NCBI GenBank assembly: GCA_013373385.1
Contig: JABXHX010000037.1
Coordinates: 24,706 to 88,705, forward strand
Source of the DNA: Flavobacteriaceae bacterium
Lineage (GTDB): Bacteria; Bacteroidota; Bacteroidia; Flavobacteriales; Flavobacteriaceae
Length of the DNA stretch: 64,000 nucleotides
Direction: 5' to 3'
Part shown: positions 8,791-18,203 of the stretch, piece by piece
Layout: each line of letters opens with the position of its first letter
How positions within the stretch are numbered: the first letter of the stretch is position 1
Program-made: the position numbers and the translations under genes
Notes under the pieces: model-generated
What the model was told of the DNA's origin: nothing
Databases searched by the model: none
The model's input: the letters and a program-made list of their open reading frames with translations, nothing else

Positions 8791-10185
8791 TTATATTTTT
8801 TCTGCTAGCAACAATGCTTTTTTTAAGGCTGCTAATTTATTATTTACTTCTTGTAGTTCTTTTTCTTCATCAGAATGGATTACAATTCCTGCACCAGCTT
8901 GATAGTACAATACATTATTCTTGCTAACAAAAGAACGGATAGCGATTGCTAAATTTACAGAACCATCTAACCCAATAATTCCAACTGCTCCACCATAAAA
9001 TCCTCGAGATTGATTTTCGTAAGTATCAATTAATTCCATGGCTTTATATTTTGGTGCTCCACTTAATGTTCCTGCTGGAAAAGTATCTCCAACTATTTCA
9101 ATTGGATTTCCTTTAATCTGCCCTTGCACTGTTGAAACTAAATGGATAACATGACTAAAATATTGTACTTCTTTAAACACCTCTACCTTTACATTTTCTG
9201 CGTGCTTACTTAAATCATTTCGAGCCAAGTCAACTAGCATTACATGCTCGGCTGTTTCTTTTTTATCTTCTGATAAAATTTTACCAAGTTTAATATCTTC
9301 TGCCATATTTCCTGTTCTTCTAAAAGTACCAGCAATCGGATTGATAATAGCTTTACCTGCACTGATTTTTATCTGAGCTTCAGGTGATGACCCCATTAAT
9401 TTAAATGAGCCGTAATCAAAGTAGAACAAATACGGTGAAGGGTTAATAGAACGCAATGCTCTATACACATTAAACTCATCTCCTTTAAATTTTTGTTGAA
9501 ATTGGCGAGATAATACTAACTGAAACACATCTCCTCTTTTACAATGCGCCTTTGCTTTTACTACATACTCTTTAAAATCTTCATTAGTACAATTAGAAGT
9601 TTCCTCTCCATTGATTTCAAAATTTTGAGTATTGAATGATTGAGCTTCAATAATGGTTTTTATTTCAGAAATTCTAGAATCTGTACCCTCTTCAACATTT
9701 TCAATCAATGTCATTTCATCATTAAAGTGATTGATGGCTATAATGAATCGATAAAAACTATACTGCATTAACGGTATTTTTGAAGGCGCATCTTTAACAT
9801 TCAGTTGAATGTTTTCAAAATACTGTACGCTATCATATGTAGTATAGCCATACAATCCATTAAACGATTTTAATTGAGCATCACAATCTAAATCAATTGA
9901 TTTTGAAAAATTTTCAAACAGTTGATAAAAGTTTTTATCAATCACGTTAGACTCAATTGTTTTTCCTTTTTGTGAGACTGTAAACTGATTCTCATCAACT
10001 TTCATTGATATTATTGGTTCAATACAGATGAACGAATAACTTTCTTCTTTACTATGATAATCAGAACTTTCTAACAATAAAGAATTGGCATATTGATCTC
10101 TAAATCGTAAATACAAACCTACAGGCGTAACCGTGTCCGATATTCGCCTTGAACTTGTGGTTTTAAATGTTGTTTTTTTCATCAT
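8791..10185 (-). CDS. trpE: Anthranilate synthase component I
   Basis: TrpE makes anthranilate from chorismate with ammonia from TrpG. The protein has 464 residues. The N-terminal LLLESSD (residues 36-42) is the tryptophan-binding motif used for feedback inhibition. The chorismate-binding domain shows AHCKRGDVFQLVLSRQF, SPSPYLFY-like INPSPYLFYFD, GTFRRTG, LVDLARNDL, VSTVQG, FPAGTLSGAPK and YQAGAGIV. It is the first structural gene of the operon. Two consecutive ATG codons begin the frame (10185 and 10182). A GTCATTGCGA-type repeat ends only 5 bases upstream of the start. Confidence 0.96.
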   Translation of the reverse strand: MMKKTTFKTTSSRRISDTVTPVGLYLRFRDQYANSLLLESSDYHSKEESYSFICIEPIISMKVDENQFTVSQKGKTIESNVIDKNFYQLFENFSKSIDLDCDAQLKSFNGLYGYTTYDSVQYFENIQLNVKDAPSKIPLMQYSFYRFIIAINHFNDEMTLIENVEEGTDSRISEIKTIIEAQSFNTQNFEINGEETSNCTNEDFKEYVVKAKAHCKRGDVFQLVLSRQFQQKFKGDEFNVYRALRSINPSPYLFYFDYGSFKLMGSSPEAQIKISAGKAIINPIAGTFRRTGNMAEDIKLGKILSEDKKETAEHVMLVDLARNDLSKHAENVKVEVFKEVQYFSHVIHLVSTVQGQIKGNPIEIVGDTFPAGTLSGAPKYKAMELIDTYENQSRGFYGGAVGIIGLDGSVNLAIAIRSFVSKNNVLYYQAGAGIVIHSDEEKELQEVNNKLAALKKALLLAEKI

Positions 10186-10190
10186 ATTTT

Positions 10191-10275
10191 GTCATTGCGA
10201 AGCAAATATTCATTTGCTGTGGCAATCTTTTAATTAGTTAAAGAGATTACTTCGTTGAAACCTCCTCGTAATGAC
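10191..10275. repeat. GTCATTGCGA-type imperfect inverted repeat in the trp leader
   Basis: The end arms are GTCATTGCGA (10191-10200) and TCGTAATGAC (10266-10275), complementary with one mismatch. Inside are GGCAATCTTT and AAAGAGATTAC arms. The shape resembles dispersed palindromic elements with GTCATTGCGAG ends that I know from many bacterial genomes. It lies between the attenuator and the trpE start. Confidence 0.6.
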
Positions 10276-10289
10276 ATTCATAAAAACAA

Positions 10290-10317
10290 AAAAGGCTTAT
10301 CGTGAGATAAGCCTTTT
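10290..10317 (-). terminator. Trp attenuator (intrinsic terminator in the leader)
   Basis: Read on the minus strand, AAGGCTTATC, loop TCAC, GATAAGCCTT gives a perfect 10-bp stem (12 bp with flanking A-T pairs). It is followed by TTTTTTGTTTTT. It lies downstream of the leader peptide and about 100 bases before trpE. Confidence 0.88.
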
Positions 10318-10347
10318 GAATTATGTTATTTATACATATAGGGATTT

Positions 10348-10371
10348 ACTCACTTAATCAGCTAAGAGAGT
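10348..10371 (-). promoter_or_regulatory. Competing leader hairpin overlapping the end of the trp leader peptide
   Basis: On the minus strand ACTC-T-CTTA, loop GCTGAT, TAAG-T-GAGT pairs over 8 bp with one T-T mismatch. It spans the last codons and stop of the leader peptide. Its 3' arm contains GTGAG, which can pair instead with CTCAC in the 5' arm and loop of the attenuator, so it fits the protector/antiterminator logic. The pairing switch is inferred. Confidence 0.6.
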
Positions 10372-10402
10372 TCCACCACCATATGTTTTGTTGTTTCATC
10401 AT
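10358..10402 (-). CDS. trpL: Trp operon leader peptide with three tandem Trp codons
   Basis: A short frame on the minus strand reads MMKQQNIWWWNSLS and stops at TGA. The three TGG codons at 10373-10381 are consecutive. Tryptophan is rare, so WWW directly upstream of a terminator and trpE is strong evidence for ribosome-mediated attenuation. When charged tRNA-Trp is scarce, a ribosome stalled here would leave the downstream strand free to disrupt the attenuator. The promoter box ends only 7 bases before the first ATG, so the transcript is nearly leaderless. I recall a Bacteroidetes RNA motif named Bacteroid-trp proposed for this role, and this site may be an instance. Confidence 0.88.
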   Translation of the reverse strand: MMKQQNIWWWNSLS

Positions 10403-10409
10403 TATGGTA

Positions 10410-10439
10410 CAAATGTATAATAGATTTTTTAATGACCAA
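10410..10439 (-). promoter_or_regulatory. Promoter of the trp operon
   Basis: On the minus strand TTG (10437-10439), a 19-base spacer, and TACATTTG (10410-10417) form a perfect Bacteroidetes sigma-A-type promoter. Transcription should begin near 10403-10406, immediately before the leader peptide. Confidence 0.85.
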
Positions 10440-10639
10440 ATATTTATTTTAAAAAAAATCAACTAATAACAATTCACAATAAAATCAGTGAAATTTCATC
10501 AAAAAAATTACACTTAATACTTATTACATTGATTTTTGTTTATTTTTTTAATCATATTTACAACTTATGTTTTCAAATGAAATATATCAATCGTTATTTG
10601 CAGTGTAATTATAACTAAAACAAAAAAAAGAGAAAGATT
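10440..10639 (+). promoter_or_regulatory. Upstream region of asnB
   Basis: This AT-rich stretch separates the divergent trp and asnB promoters. TTATTTGC near 10594-10601 is a weak partial match to the -7 box, with no clear TTG at the right distance. I see no gene here. Confidence 0.3.
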
Positions 10640-12304
10640 ATGTGTGGAATTGTATGTGCGTTTGATTTAAAAGAAAAAGCTGAAGTTTTAAGACCACAAT
10701 TATTAGAAATGTCTAAAAAAATTAGACATCGTGGTCCAGATTGGAGTGGAATATACAGTGATTCAAAAGCAATATTAGCTCATGAAAGATTAGCTATTGT
10801 AGATCCTGCCTCTGGTCAGCAACCATTATTTAGCGAAGATAAAAAATTGATACTAGCAGCTAATGGAGAAATTTACAATCATAGAGAATTAAAAAGACAA
10901 TTTGATGGTTCATATAATTTTCAAACGGCTTCAGATTGTGAAGTAATCTTAGCATTATACAAAAAGAAAGGTGTTGATTTTTTAGATGATATGAACGGAA
11001 TATTCGGTTTCGCACTATACGACGCAGAAAAAGGCGAATATTTAATTGCTAGAGATCATATGGGAATCGTTCCGTTATATATTGGTTGGGATCAAAACGG
11101 AACATTCTATGTAGCCTCAGAACTAAAAGCGTTAGAAGGCACTTGTACTAAAATAGAATTATTTCCTCCAGGTCATTATTTATCTAGCAAAGATGGAGGA
11201 TTTGTAAAATGGTACAACAGAGATTGGTCTGATTACGAAGCTGTAAAAGAAAATGAAACTAGCATTCAAGAAGTAAAAGAAGCGTTGGAAGCTGCCGTAC
11301 ACAGACAATTAATGTCCGATGTTCCTTATGGCGTATTACTTTCTGGCGGTTTAGATTCGTCAATCACCTCAGCGATTGCTAAAAAATACGCACAAAAGAG
11401 AATTGAAACTGATGACAAATCTGATGCTTGGTATCCGCAATTACATTCTTTTTCTGTCGGATTAGAATGTTCACCTGATCTAGCAGCTGCACAAAAAGTA
11501 GCAGATCATATTGGGACCATTCACCACGAAATAAAATTTACCATTCAAGAAGGATTAGACGCTATAAAAGATGTAATTTACAATATCGAAACTTATGACA
11601 TTACTACTATCAGATCTTCTACTCCAATGTATTTAATGGCACGTGTTATTAAATCAATGGGAATTAAAATGGTATTATCTGGAGAAGGCGCTGATGAAAT
11701 TTTCGGAGGATATTTATATTTCCATAAAGCACCAAATACACAAGAATTTCATGAAGAAACAGTACGTAAATTAGACAAGTTACACATGTACGATTGCTTA
11801 AGAGCCAACAAAAGTTTAATGGCATGGGGAATTGAAGGTAGAGTTCCTTTCTTAGACAAAGAGTTTATAGATGTTGCCATGCGCATTAACCCACAAGATA
11901 AAATGATTAATGGAGAGCGAATGGAAAAATGGGTCATCAGAAAAGCGTTTGAAGACATGTTACCTAAAAGTGTAGCATGGAGACAAAAAGAACAATTTTC
12001 TGATGGAGTTGGATATAGTTGGATTGATACATTAAAAGAAGTAGTAGAACAAGAAGTTACAGATGAACAATTGGCAAATGCTAAATTTAGATTTCCAATA
12101 AACACTCCACTAAATAAAGAAGAGTTTTATTATCGTTCAATTTTCGAATCTCATTTCCCAAGTGATACAGCAGCTTTAAGTGTGCCACAAGAAGCAAGCG
12201 TAGCTTGTAGTACTTCTACAGCTCTAGAATGGGATGAAGCATTTAAAAACCAAAACGAACCATCAGGTAGAGCTATTAAAATGGTGCATGAAGATGCATA
12301 CTAA
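10640..12304 (+). CDS. asnB: Asparagine synthase (glutamine-hydrolysing)
   Basis: AsnB makes asparagine from aspartate, glutamine and ATP. Its 554 residues equal the length of the enteric class B enzyme. The N-terminal MCGIVCAF places the glutaminase nucleophile at C2. RHRGPDWSG and NGEIYNH complete the amidotransferase site. The synthetase domain carries the pyrophosphate loop SGGLDSS beginning at S235, and LSGEGADEIFGGY. It is a single-gene transcript with its own terminator, divergent from the trp operon. Confidence 0.97.
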   Translation: MCGIVCAFDLKEKAEVLRPQLLEMSKKIRHRGPDWSGIYSDSKAILAHERLAIVDPASGQQPLFSEDKKLILAANGEIYNHRELKRQFDGSYNFQTASDCEVILALYKKKGVDFLDDMNGIFGFALYDAEKGEYLIARDHMGIVPLYIGWDQNGTFYVASELKALEGTCTKIELFPPGHYLSSKDGGFVKWYNRDWSDYEAVKENETSIQEVKEALEAAVHRQLMSDVPYGVLLSGGLDSSITSAIAKKYAQKRIETDDKSDAWYPQLHSFSVGLECSPDLAAAQKVADHIGTIHHEIKFTIQEGLDAIKDVIYNIETYDITTIRSSTPMYLMARVIKSMGIKMVLSGEGADEIFGGYLYFHKAPNTQEFHEETVRKLDKLHMYDCLRANKSLMAWGIEGRVPFLDKEFIDVAMRINPQDKMINGERMEKWVIRKAFEDMLPKSVAWRQKEQFSDGVGYSWIDTLKEVVEQEVTDEQLANAKFRFPINTPLNKEEFYYRSIFESHFPSDTAALSVPQEASVACSTSTALEWDEAFKNQNEPSGRAIKMVHEDAY

Positions 12305-12343
12305 GAATATTTTTATGGTTAGTAGTTATTATTCTTAGTTTTT

Positions 12344-12375
12344 AAAAAAATCCTGCTTTTTGCAGGATTTTTTGT
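12344..12375 (+). terminator. Intrinsic terminator of asnB
   Basis: ATCCTGC, loop TTTTT, GCAGGAT, then TTTTTTG. It lies 40 bases after the asnB stop. Confidence 0.85.
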
Positions 12376-12418
12376 TTTATATTCGCTACAAAGCCTATAA
12401 ATACTGCAACTGACAGAT

Positions 12419-12468
12419 AGGTGACATTTAAATGACGTAAGGAATTCGGTCACCTCATCGTACATTTG
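12419..12468 (+). promoter_or_regulatory. Promoter and candidate operator of the XRE regulator gene
   Basis: The -7 box TACATTTG (12461-12468) is a perfect match and the ATG is 19 bases downstream. An exact inverted repeat AGGTGAC (12419-12425) and GTCACCT (12449-12455) spans the -33 region. The palindrome CATTTAAATG lies between its arms. Autoregulation by the HTH protein is an inference from this position. Confidence 0.55.
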
Positions 12469-12487
12469 TGTCATCAAAAACAAGAAC

Positions 12488-13051
12488 ATGGAAAATAATA
12501 CTTTAGGTAAAAGATTAAAATACCAACGCTCGTTAAAAGGATATACACAAGAAGAACTTTCTGACGCTTCTAGTGTAGGAATTAGAACGATTCAGCGAAT
12601 TGAAAAAGAAGAAGTTTCTCCGCATTTACAAACCGTAAAGTTATTGGCTGTAGGATTAGATGTTACTATAGAAGATTTAATGGTTATTGACAATCCGAAT
12701 GAAGAAAAAATTCAAAAAAAATGGATGCTTTTATTACATGGTATTCCTTTTTTAGGATTTATCATTCCGTTTGGAAGCGTCCTTTTTCCAGTATTTTTAT
12801 GGATACACAAATCGGATGACAACAAGATCTATGATTCGCATGGAAGAACCATCATAAATTTTCATAGCTCCATCTTATTGTATATTGTGATTTCTTTACT
12901 GTTATTTTTTCCTTTTCCTGGATACAATTTCTTTTTAACTGGAGGCATCATTTTATTTAGTCTTATTACCACAGTACTAAATATAATGTCTTCCTTAGAA
13001 AAAGGAACTTGCAATTATCCTCTTTCCATTTCATTTTTGAAAAAAATATAA
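12488..13051 (+). CDS. XRE-family HTH regulator fused to a DUF4870-like membrane domain
   Basis: This 187-residue protein has an N-terminal helix-turn-helix (residues about 6-62: LGKRLKYQRSLKGYTQEELS, VGIRTIQRIEKEEVSPHLQT). Three or so hydrophobic segments follow (about 78-98, 126-145, 147-168). Between them is DSHGRTIINFHSSI, a DUF4870-like signature. It is therefore probably a DNA-binding protein anchored in the inner membrane. It starts a three-gene group with two CPBP proteases (25-base gap), which may be its targets. The signal it senses is unknown. Confidence 0.8.
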   Translation: MENNTLGKRLKYQRSLKGYTQEELSDASSVGIRTIQRIEKEEVSPHLQTVKLLAVGLDVTIEDLMVIDNPNEEKIQKKWMLLLHGIPFLGFIIPFGSVLFPVFLWIHKSDDNKIYDSHGRTIINFHSSILLYIVISLLLFFPFPGYNFFLTGGIILFSLITTVLNIMSSLEKGTCNYPLSISFLKKI

Positions 13052-13076
13052 GTTCAACATTTAACACCTATTTATC

Positions 13077-13778
13077 ATGTTAGGATTATTAGTAATTATA
13101 ATAATCTCATGGATGCTACTGCATTTTATTGAGAAAAAAAACATCGAAGTATTAGGAGTCATTCCTACAAAAAAAAGAATCAGTCAATTTGTAATTGGGT
13201 TTTTCGTAATAATTAGTTTCAACCTAATTGCTATACTTATAGAGTCTATTGTCTTAAATGCATCATGGAAACAAAATGACATCATACATTACAACTTACT
13301 TTTTGATGCATTTGTTTATCATATCAGATCTGCACTTACAGAAGACTTGGTTTTTAGAGGAGCTATTTTATATATATTAATTCAAAGAATTGGCGCCAAA
13401 AAAGGAATCTTTATTTCTGCACTTGTATTTGGAGTATACCATATATTCTCATACGGAATGACAAACAGTAGTATTATTGCAATGCTTTATGTAACGCTAA
13501 TGACAGGTTTTACTGGTTATGTTTGGGCATATACTTTTTACAAAACAAAATCTATCATGTTAGGATTAGGTTTTCATCTTGGATACAATTATGTAATGTC
13601 TATGTTTTACGAAAACCAACCGTATGGGCAATTGATTTTTCAAGAAGTATCGAAAATTCACTTAGAAGATTGGAATTGGTTGCTCTACAATATTCCAAAA
13701 GGATTATTCCCTTCAATATTGACTCTCATTTTTGTAAAACAGTATTTAAAATATCAAGCTAGAAAACAACAACAATAG
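13077..13778 (+). CDS. CPBP-family intramembrane metalloprotease (first copy)
   Basis: This 233-residue polytopic membrane protein carries CPBP (Abi/CAAX-like) motifs. Motif 1 is E89-D90-LVF-R94, a variant of EExxxR with Asp replacing the second Glu. Motif 2 is F118-GVY-H122, and a later GLGFHLGYNY supplies a third histidine. Family members cleave or protect against peptides, and some mature or confer immunity to bacteriocins. No small peptide gene is visible nearby. It lies 25 bases after the XRE gene and 2 bases before the second CPBP gene, so co-expression is likely. Confidence 0.82.
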   Translation: MLGLLVIIIISWMLLHFIEKKNIEVLGVIPTKKRISQFVIGFFVIISFNLIAILIESIVLNASWKQNDIIHYNLLFDAFVYHIRSALTEDLVFRGAILYILIQRIGAKKGIFISALVFGVYHIFSYGMTNSSIIAMLYVTLMTGFTGYVWAYTFYKTKSIMLGLGFHLGYNYVMSMFYENQPYGQLIFQEVSKIHLEDWNWLLYNIPKGLFPSILTLIFVKQYLKYQARKQQQ

Positions 13779-13780
13779 TT

Positions 13781-14605
13781 ATGAAAAAGATTTTCAACAC
13801 AAACCCTAACTTAGCTTCTTATTTGTTAGCAATGCTACTTTTTGGAATCGCATTAATTATAAGTACGATTTTAAACAAGGAAATCCTTAAAAGTTACTTT
13901 CCGTATTCTGCTGTTATTTTACTAACAATTGCTACTTGGTTGTTATACAAACGAGAAGGGGTAACTTTAAATAAAATCGGGCTCAATCTTAATTTAAAAA
14001 ACTGGTTATTGATTCCTTTAGGAATACTTATCGGTGCCGGAGCATTTTTATTGGCTAAATATCTTAGGGCTGTGTATTTGGGTGAAACCATCAATTTAAG
14101 CACAGAAATAGATATTAAAACTATACTAATAGCTTTCTACTTAATTTTACCGACAGTAGCTGTTGAGGAACTGTTATTTAGAGGTTACCTTTTTAAGAAA
14201 ACTACAGAACTTAGTTCCATAACAAAAGCCAATATCATTTTTTCTCTTTTATTCATGTCTATTCATGTACTAGACAGCAATGTTTTACAAAACCCTGGAA
14301 TGATTGTTTTGCTGGTAATTTCCATTCCAGTTGGACATTTAATGTACGCTACTGCTTTTCTGAAATCGAAATCGATTCTTCTTCCAATCGGAATTCATCT
14401 AGGAAACAATTGGGCTACAAGGCATTTAATCACTACCAATTCAAATAGCGAAAGTATTTTATATATAACAGATAATGCTTCGTTTAATACCTGGCCTTCA
14501 TTCATTTCGTTTGTTTTGCTATGGAACTTATTATTTCTAGTGGTAACTTTTATCATTTGGAAATTCGATTTTACTTGGTTCAAAAATCAGTTAAAACAAG
14601 AATAA
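13781..14605 (+). CDS. CPBP-family intramembrane metalloprotease (second copy)
   Basis: This 274-residue membrane protein has about eight hydrophobic segments. It shows the canonical motif E129-E130-LLF-R134, motif 2 F158-MSI-H162, and GIHLGNNW near the C-terminus. It begins 2 bases after the first CPBP gene. The two copies differ strongly in sequence, so this does not look like a recent duplication. The substrate is unknown. Confidence 0.84.
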   Translation: MKKIFNTNPNLASYLLAMLLFGIALIISTILNKEILKSYFPYSAVILLTIATWLLYKREGVTLNKIGLNLNLKNWLLIPLGILIGAGAFLLAKYLRAVYLGETINLSTEIDIKTILIAFYLILPTVAVEELLFRGYLFKKTTELSSITKANIIFSLLFMSIHVLDSNVLQNPGMIVLLVISIPVGHLMYATAFLKSKSILLPIGIHLGNNWATRHLITTNSNSESILYITDNASFNTWPSFISFVLLWNLLFLVVTFIIWKFDFTWFKNQLKQE

Positions 14606-14636
14606 TTTGGTGCTATTCTTTTATTTTATTGATTTT

Positions 14637-14664
14637 AAAATCTCGCGTTAGCGGGATTTTTTTT
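14637..14664 (+). terminator. Intrinsic terminator after the CPBP pair
   Basis: AAAATCTCGC, loop GTTA, GCGGGATTTT (one G-U pair), followed by further T residues. Confidence 0.85.
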
Positions 14665-14812
14665 GATTTCAATTTTCTTTTCAAAAATCAAAATCATAAT
14701 TTTTAAAATAAGGTCGTTTTTAAGCGTTTTAAGACACTTTTAAGTAATTAACAAATGTTGATATTTAACTTACAAATCTCATTTTCAAGTTTTATCCAAT
14801 TGCTTAATTTAT

Positions 14813-14858
14813 TAAATTTGTTAGGTATGAATTCGTCTTTTTTATAGACGATTTTTTT
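14813..14858 (+). promoter_or_regulatory. gyrB promoter box followed by a terminator-like leader hairpin
   Basis: TAAATTTG (14813-14820) is a perfect -7 box, though no TTG lies at the usual distance. Downstream, TCGTCT (14833-14838) pairs with AGACGA (14846-14851), followed by seven T residues. That hairpin would lie in the gyrB leader about 76 bases before the ATG and looks like a short attenuator. Confidence 0.45.
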
Positions 14859-14863
14859 AATTT

Positions 14864-14906
14864 CTCGATACGATTTCGGTTACAAATCGAAATCACTCGA
14901 AATGAC
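14864..14906. repeat. CTCGATACGATTTCGG-type inverted element upstream of gyrB
   Basis: GATTTCG and CGAAATC form an exact 7-bp dyad within an element running from CTCGATACG to ACTCGAAATGAC. From general familiarity, elements with these ends are scattered in flavobacterial genomes. It sits 28 bases before the gyrB start. With the items above it fills the 329-base gap. Confidence 0.5.
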
Positions 14907-14925
14907 AATAAGTATTAATTTTTAA

Positions 14926-16872
<1,947 letters not shown>

Positions 16873-16903
16873 AAAGCATACGTAAAATATCGTATTTTAA
16901 CTA

Positions 16904-16937
16904 CAAACACATTATTTAATAATGTGTTTGCTTTTTT
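16904..16937 (+). terminator. Intrinsic terminator of gyrB
   Basis: CAAACACATTATT and AATAATGTGTTTG are separated by one T, giving an 11-bp usable stem, followed by CTTTTTTC. Confidence 0.85.
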
Positions 16938-17003
16938 CTTACTATATTAGCCAAGTACAAATCAACTAATTATATCAAATAATTTTAACACAAATTCTAT
17001 ATC

Positions 17004-18071
17004 ATGAAAAAGTACATTTTAATTTTTATTGGGGTATTTGCATTGAGTTTTAATGCAAAAGCACAAGACGGCTTTGAAAATATTTTATTAGCTGACGGAG
17101 CTGATGCCAACAAGCTAATGCAAGCATATTTTGCTCCAGCAATGGAAGGTTTTATTTACGGAATGAACAATGGCTGGTACCATACTGCCAAAGTTCATAA
17201 AGTATTAGGCTTTGACTTAACTGTAGGATTGAGTGCCGCTAAAGTACCTTCTGAAAAAGAATTATTTAATATTTCTGCTTTAGGCTTAGCTTCGGTTTCA
17301 TCGACTTCACCAACAGCATCTACTTTTGCCGGACCAAACGCTTCAACGACATTTACTGTAACAAAAACAGTAACGATTAACGACCCAAATTCTCCTGCAA
17401 ACGGACAATCAAGAACTGTTACTGCAAATTTTGACACTCCTGGTGGGGTAACATCAGATTTACCTCTAAATGCTGTACCTGCACCCGTTGCTCAATTAAA
17501 TGTGGGACTACCTTTTAAAATGGAAGCTATGGTCCGCTTTTTCCCTGAAACTGCTATCGGTGATGATGGAGGATCAGCTAAAATGCTAGGATTGGGATTA
17601 AAAAAAGAAATTACTAGTTGGTTTGGTCCATTAGACAGATTACCTTTACACGTTTCTTTATTAGCCTCTTACACCTCTATGGATGTAAACTATGCTTTTG
17701 CAGATGCTAATTCTGGTAATTTCCAAATGGCAAATGCAGCAGCTTTGTTTGAATTACGTTCGTACACTGCACAAGCAATTGCTTCGTTAAACTTTCCTTT
17801 TATCAACATTTATGGTGGAATTGGGTATAGTAGCGGTAAATCTAATTTTAAAATGACAGGAACTTACAAAGGTGAATTTACTTATAATGAAGGTGGGCAA
17901 TCTTACACATATACAGAATCTTTAACGCCTCCAAACATGGACTTTGAAGCTGGTGGCATGAAAACTACTATTGGTGCAAGAATTAGCCTATGGTTCTTAA
18001 AAATATTTGCTGATTATACCATCCAAGAGTACAATACAATTAGTGCTGGTGTTGCTTTAAGTATCAGATAA
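17004..18071 (+). CDS. DUF6588-like exported protein, probable outer-membrane beta-barrel
   Basis: This 355-residue protein has a clear signal peptide (about residues 1-20, cleaved near NAKAQD). The mature part is rich in alternating polar and hydrophobic stretches, for example GGMKTTIGARISLWFLKIFADYTIQEYNT near the C-terminus (spanning two strands). That fits a membrane beta-barrel. Residues 100-140 are Thr/Ser-rich and look like an extracellular loop. Similar Bacteroidetes proteins are grouped as DUF6588 with no known function. It is a single gene between two terminators. Confidence 0.7.
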   Translation: MKKYILIFIGVFALSFNAKAQDGFENILLADGADANKLMQAYFAPAMEGFIYGMNNGWYHTAKVHKVLGFDLTVGLSAAKVPSEKELFNISALGLASVSSTSPTASTFAGPNASTTFTVTKTVTINDPNSPANGQSRTVTANFDTPGGVTSDLPLNAVPAPVAQLNVGLPFKMEAMVRFFPETAIGDDGGSAKMLGLGLKKEITSWFGPLDRLPLHVSLLASYTSMDVNYAFADANSGNFQMANAAALFELRSYTAQAIASLNFPFINIYGGIGYSSGKSNFKMTGTYKGEFTYNEGGQSYTYTESLTPPNMDFEAGGMKTTIGARISLWFLKIFADYTIQEYNTISAGVALSIR

Positions 18072-18091
18072 TTTTAAACGACATATTTTAC

Positions 18092-18122
18092 AAAAAAGAC
18101 TACGAAATTCGTAGTCTTTTTT
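18092..18122 (+). terminator. Intrinsic terminator after the DUF6588-like gene
   Basis: AAAAGACTACGAA and TTCGTAGTCTTTT pair over 12-13 bp with a run of T. Confidence 0.85.
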
Positions 18123-18158
18123 AGTTTACTTAACTCCTAAATTTTCAATTATTTATAG

Positions 18159-18166
18159 TACTTTTG
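18159..18166 (+). promoter_or_regulatory. -7 promoter box of mdh
   Basis: TACTTTTG matches TAnnTTTG exactly, 37 bases before the mdh ATG. The -33 element is weak. Confidence 0.5.
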
Positions 18167-18203
18167 TACAACAAAATTTATTCAACACAAAATATAATAT
18201 AAA

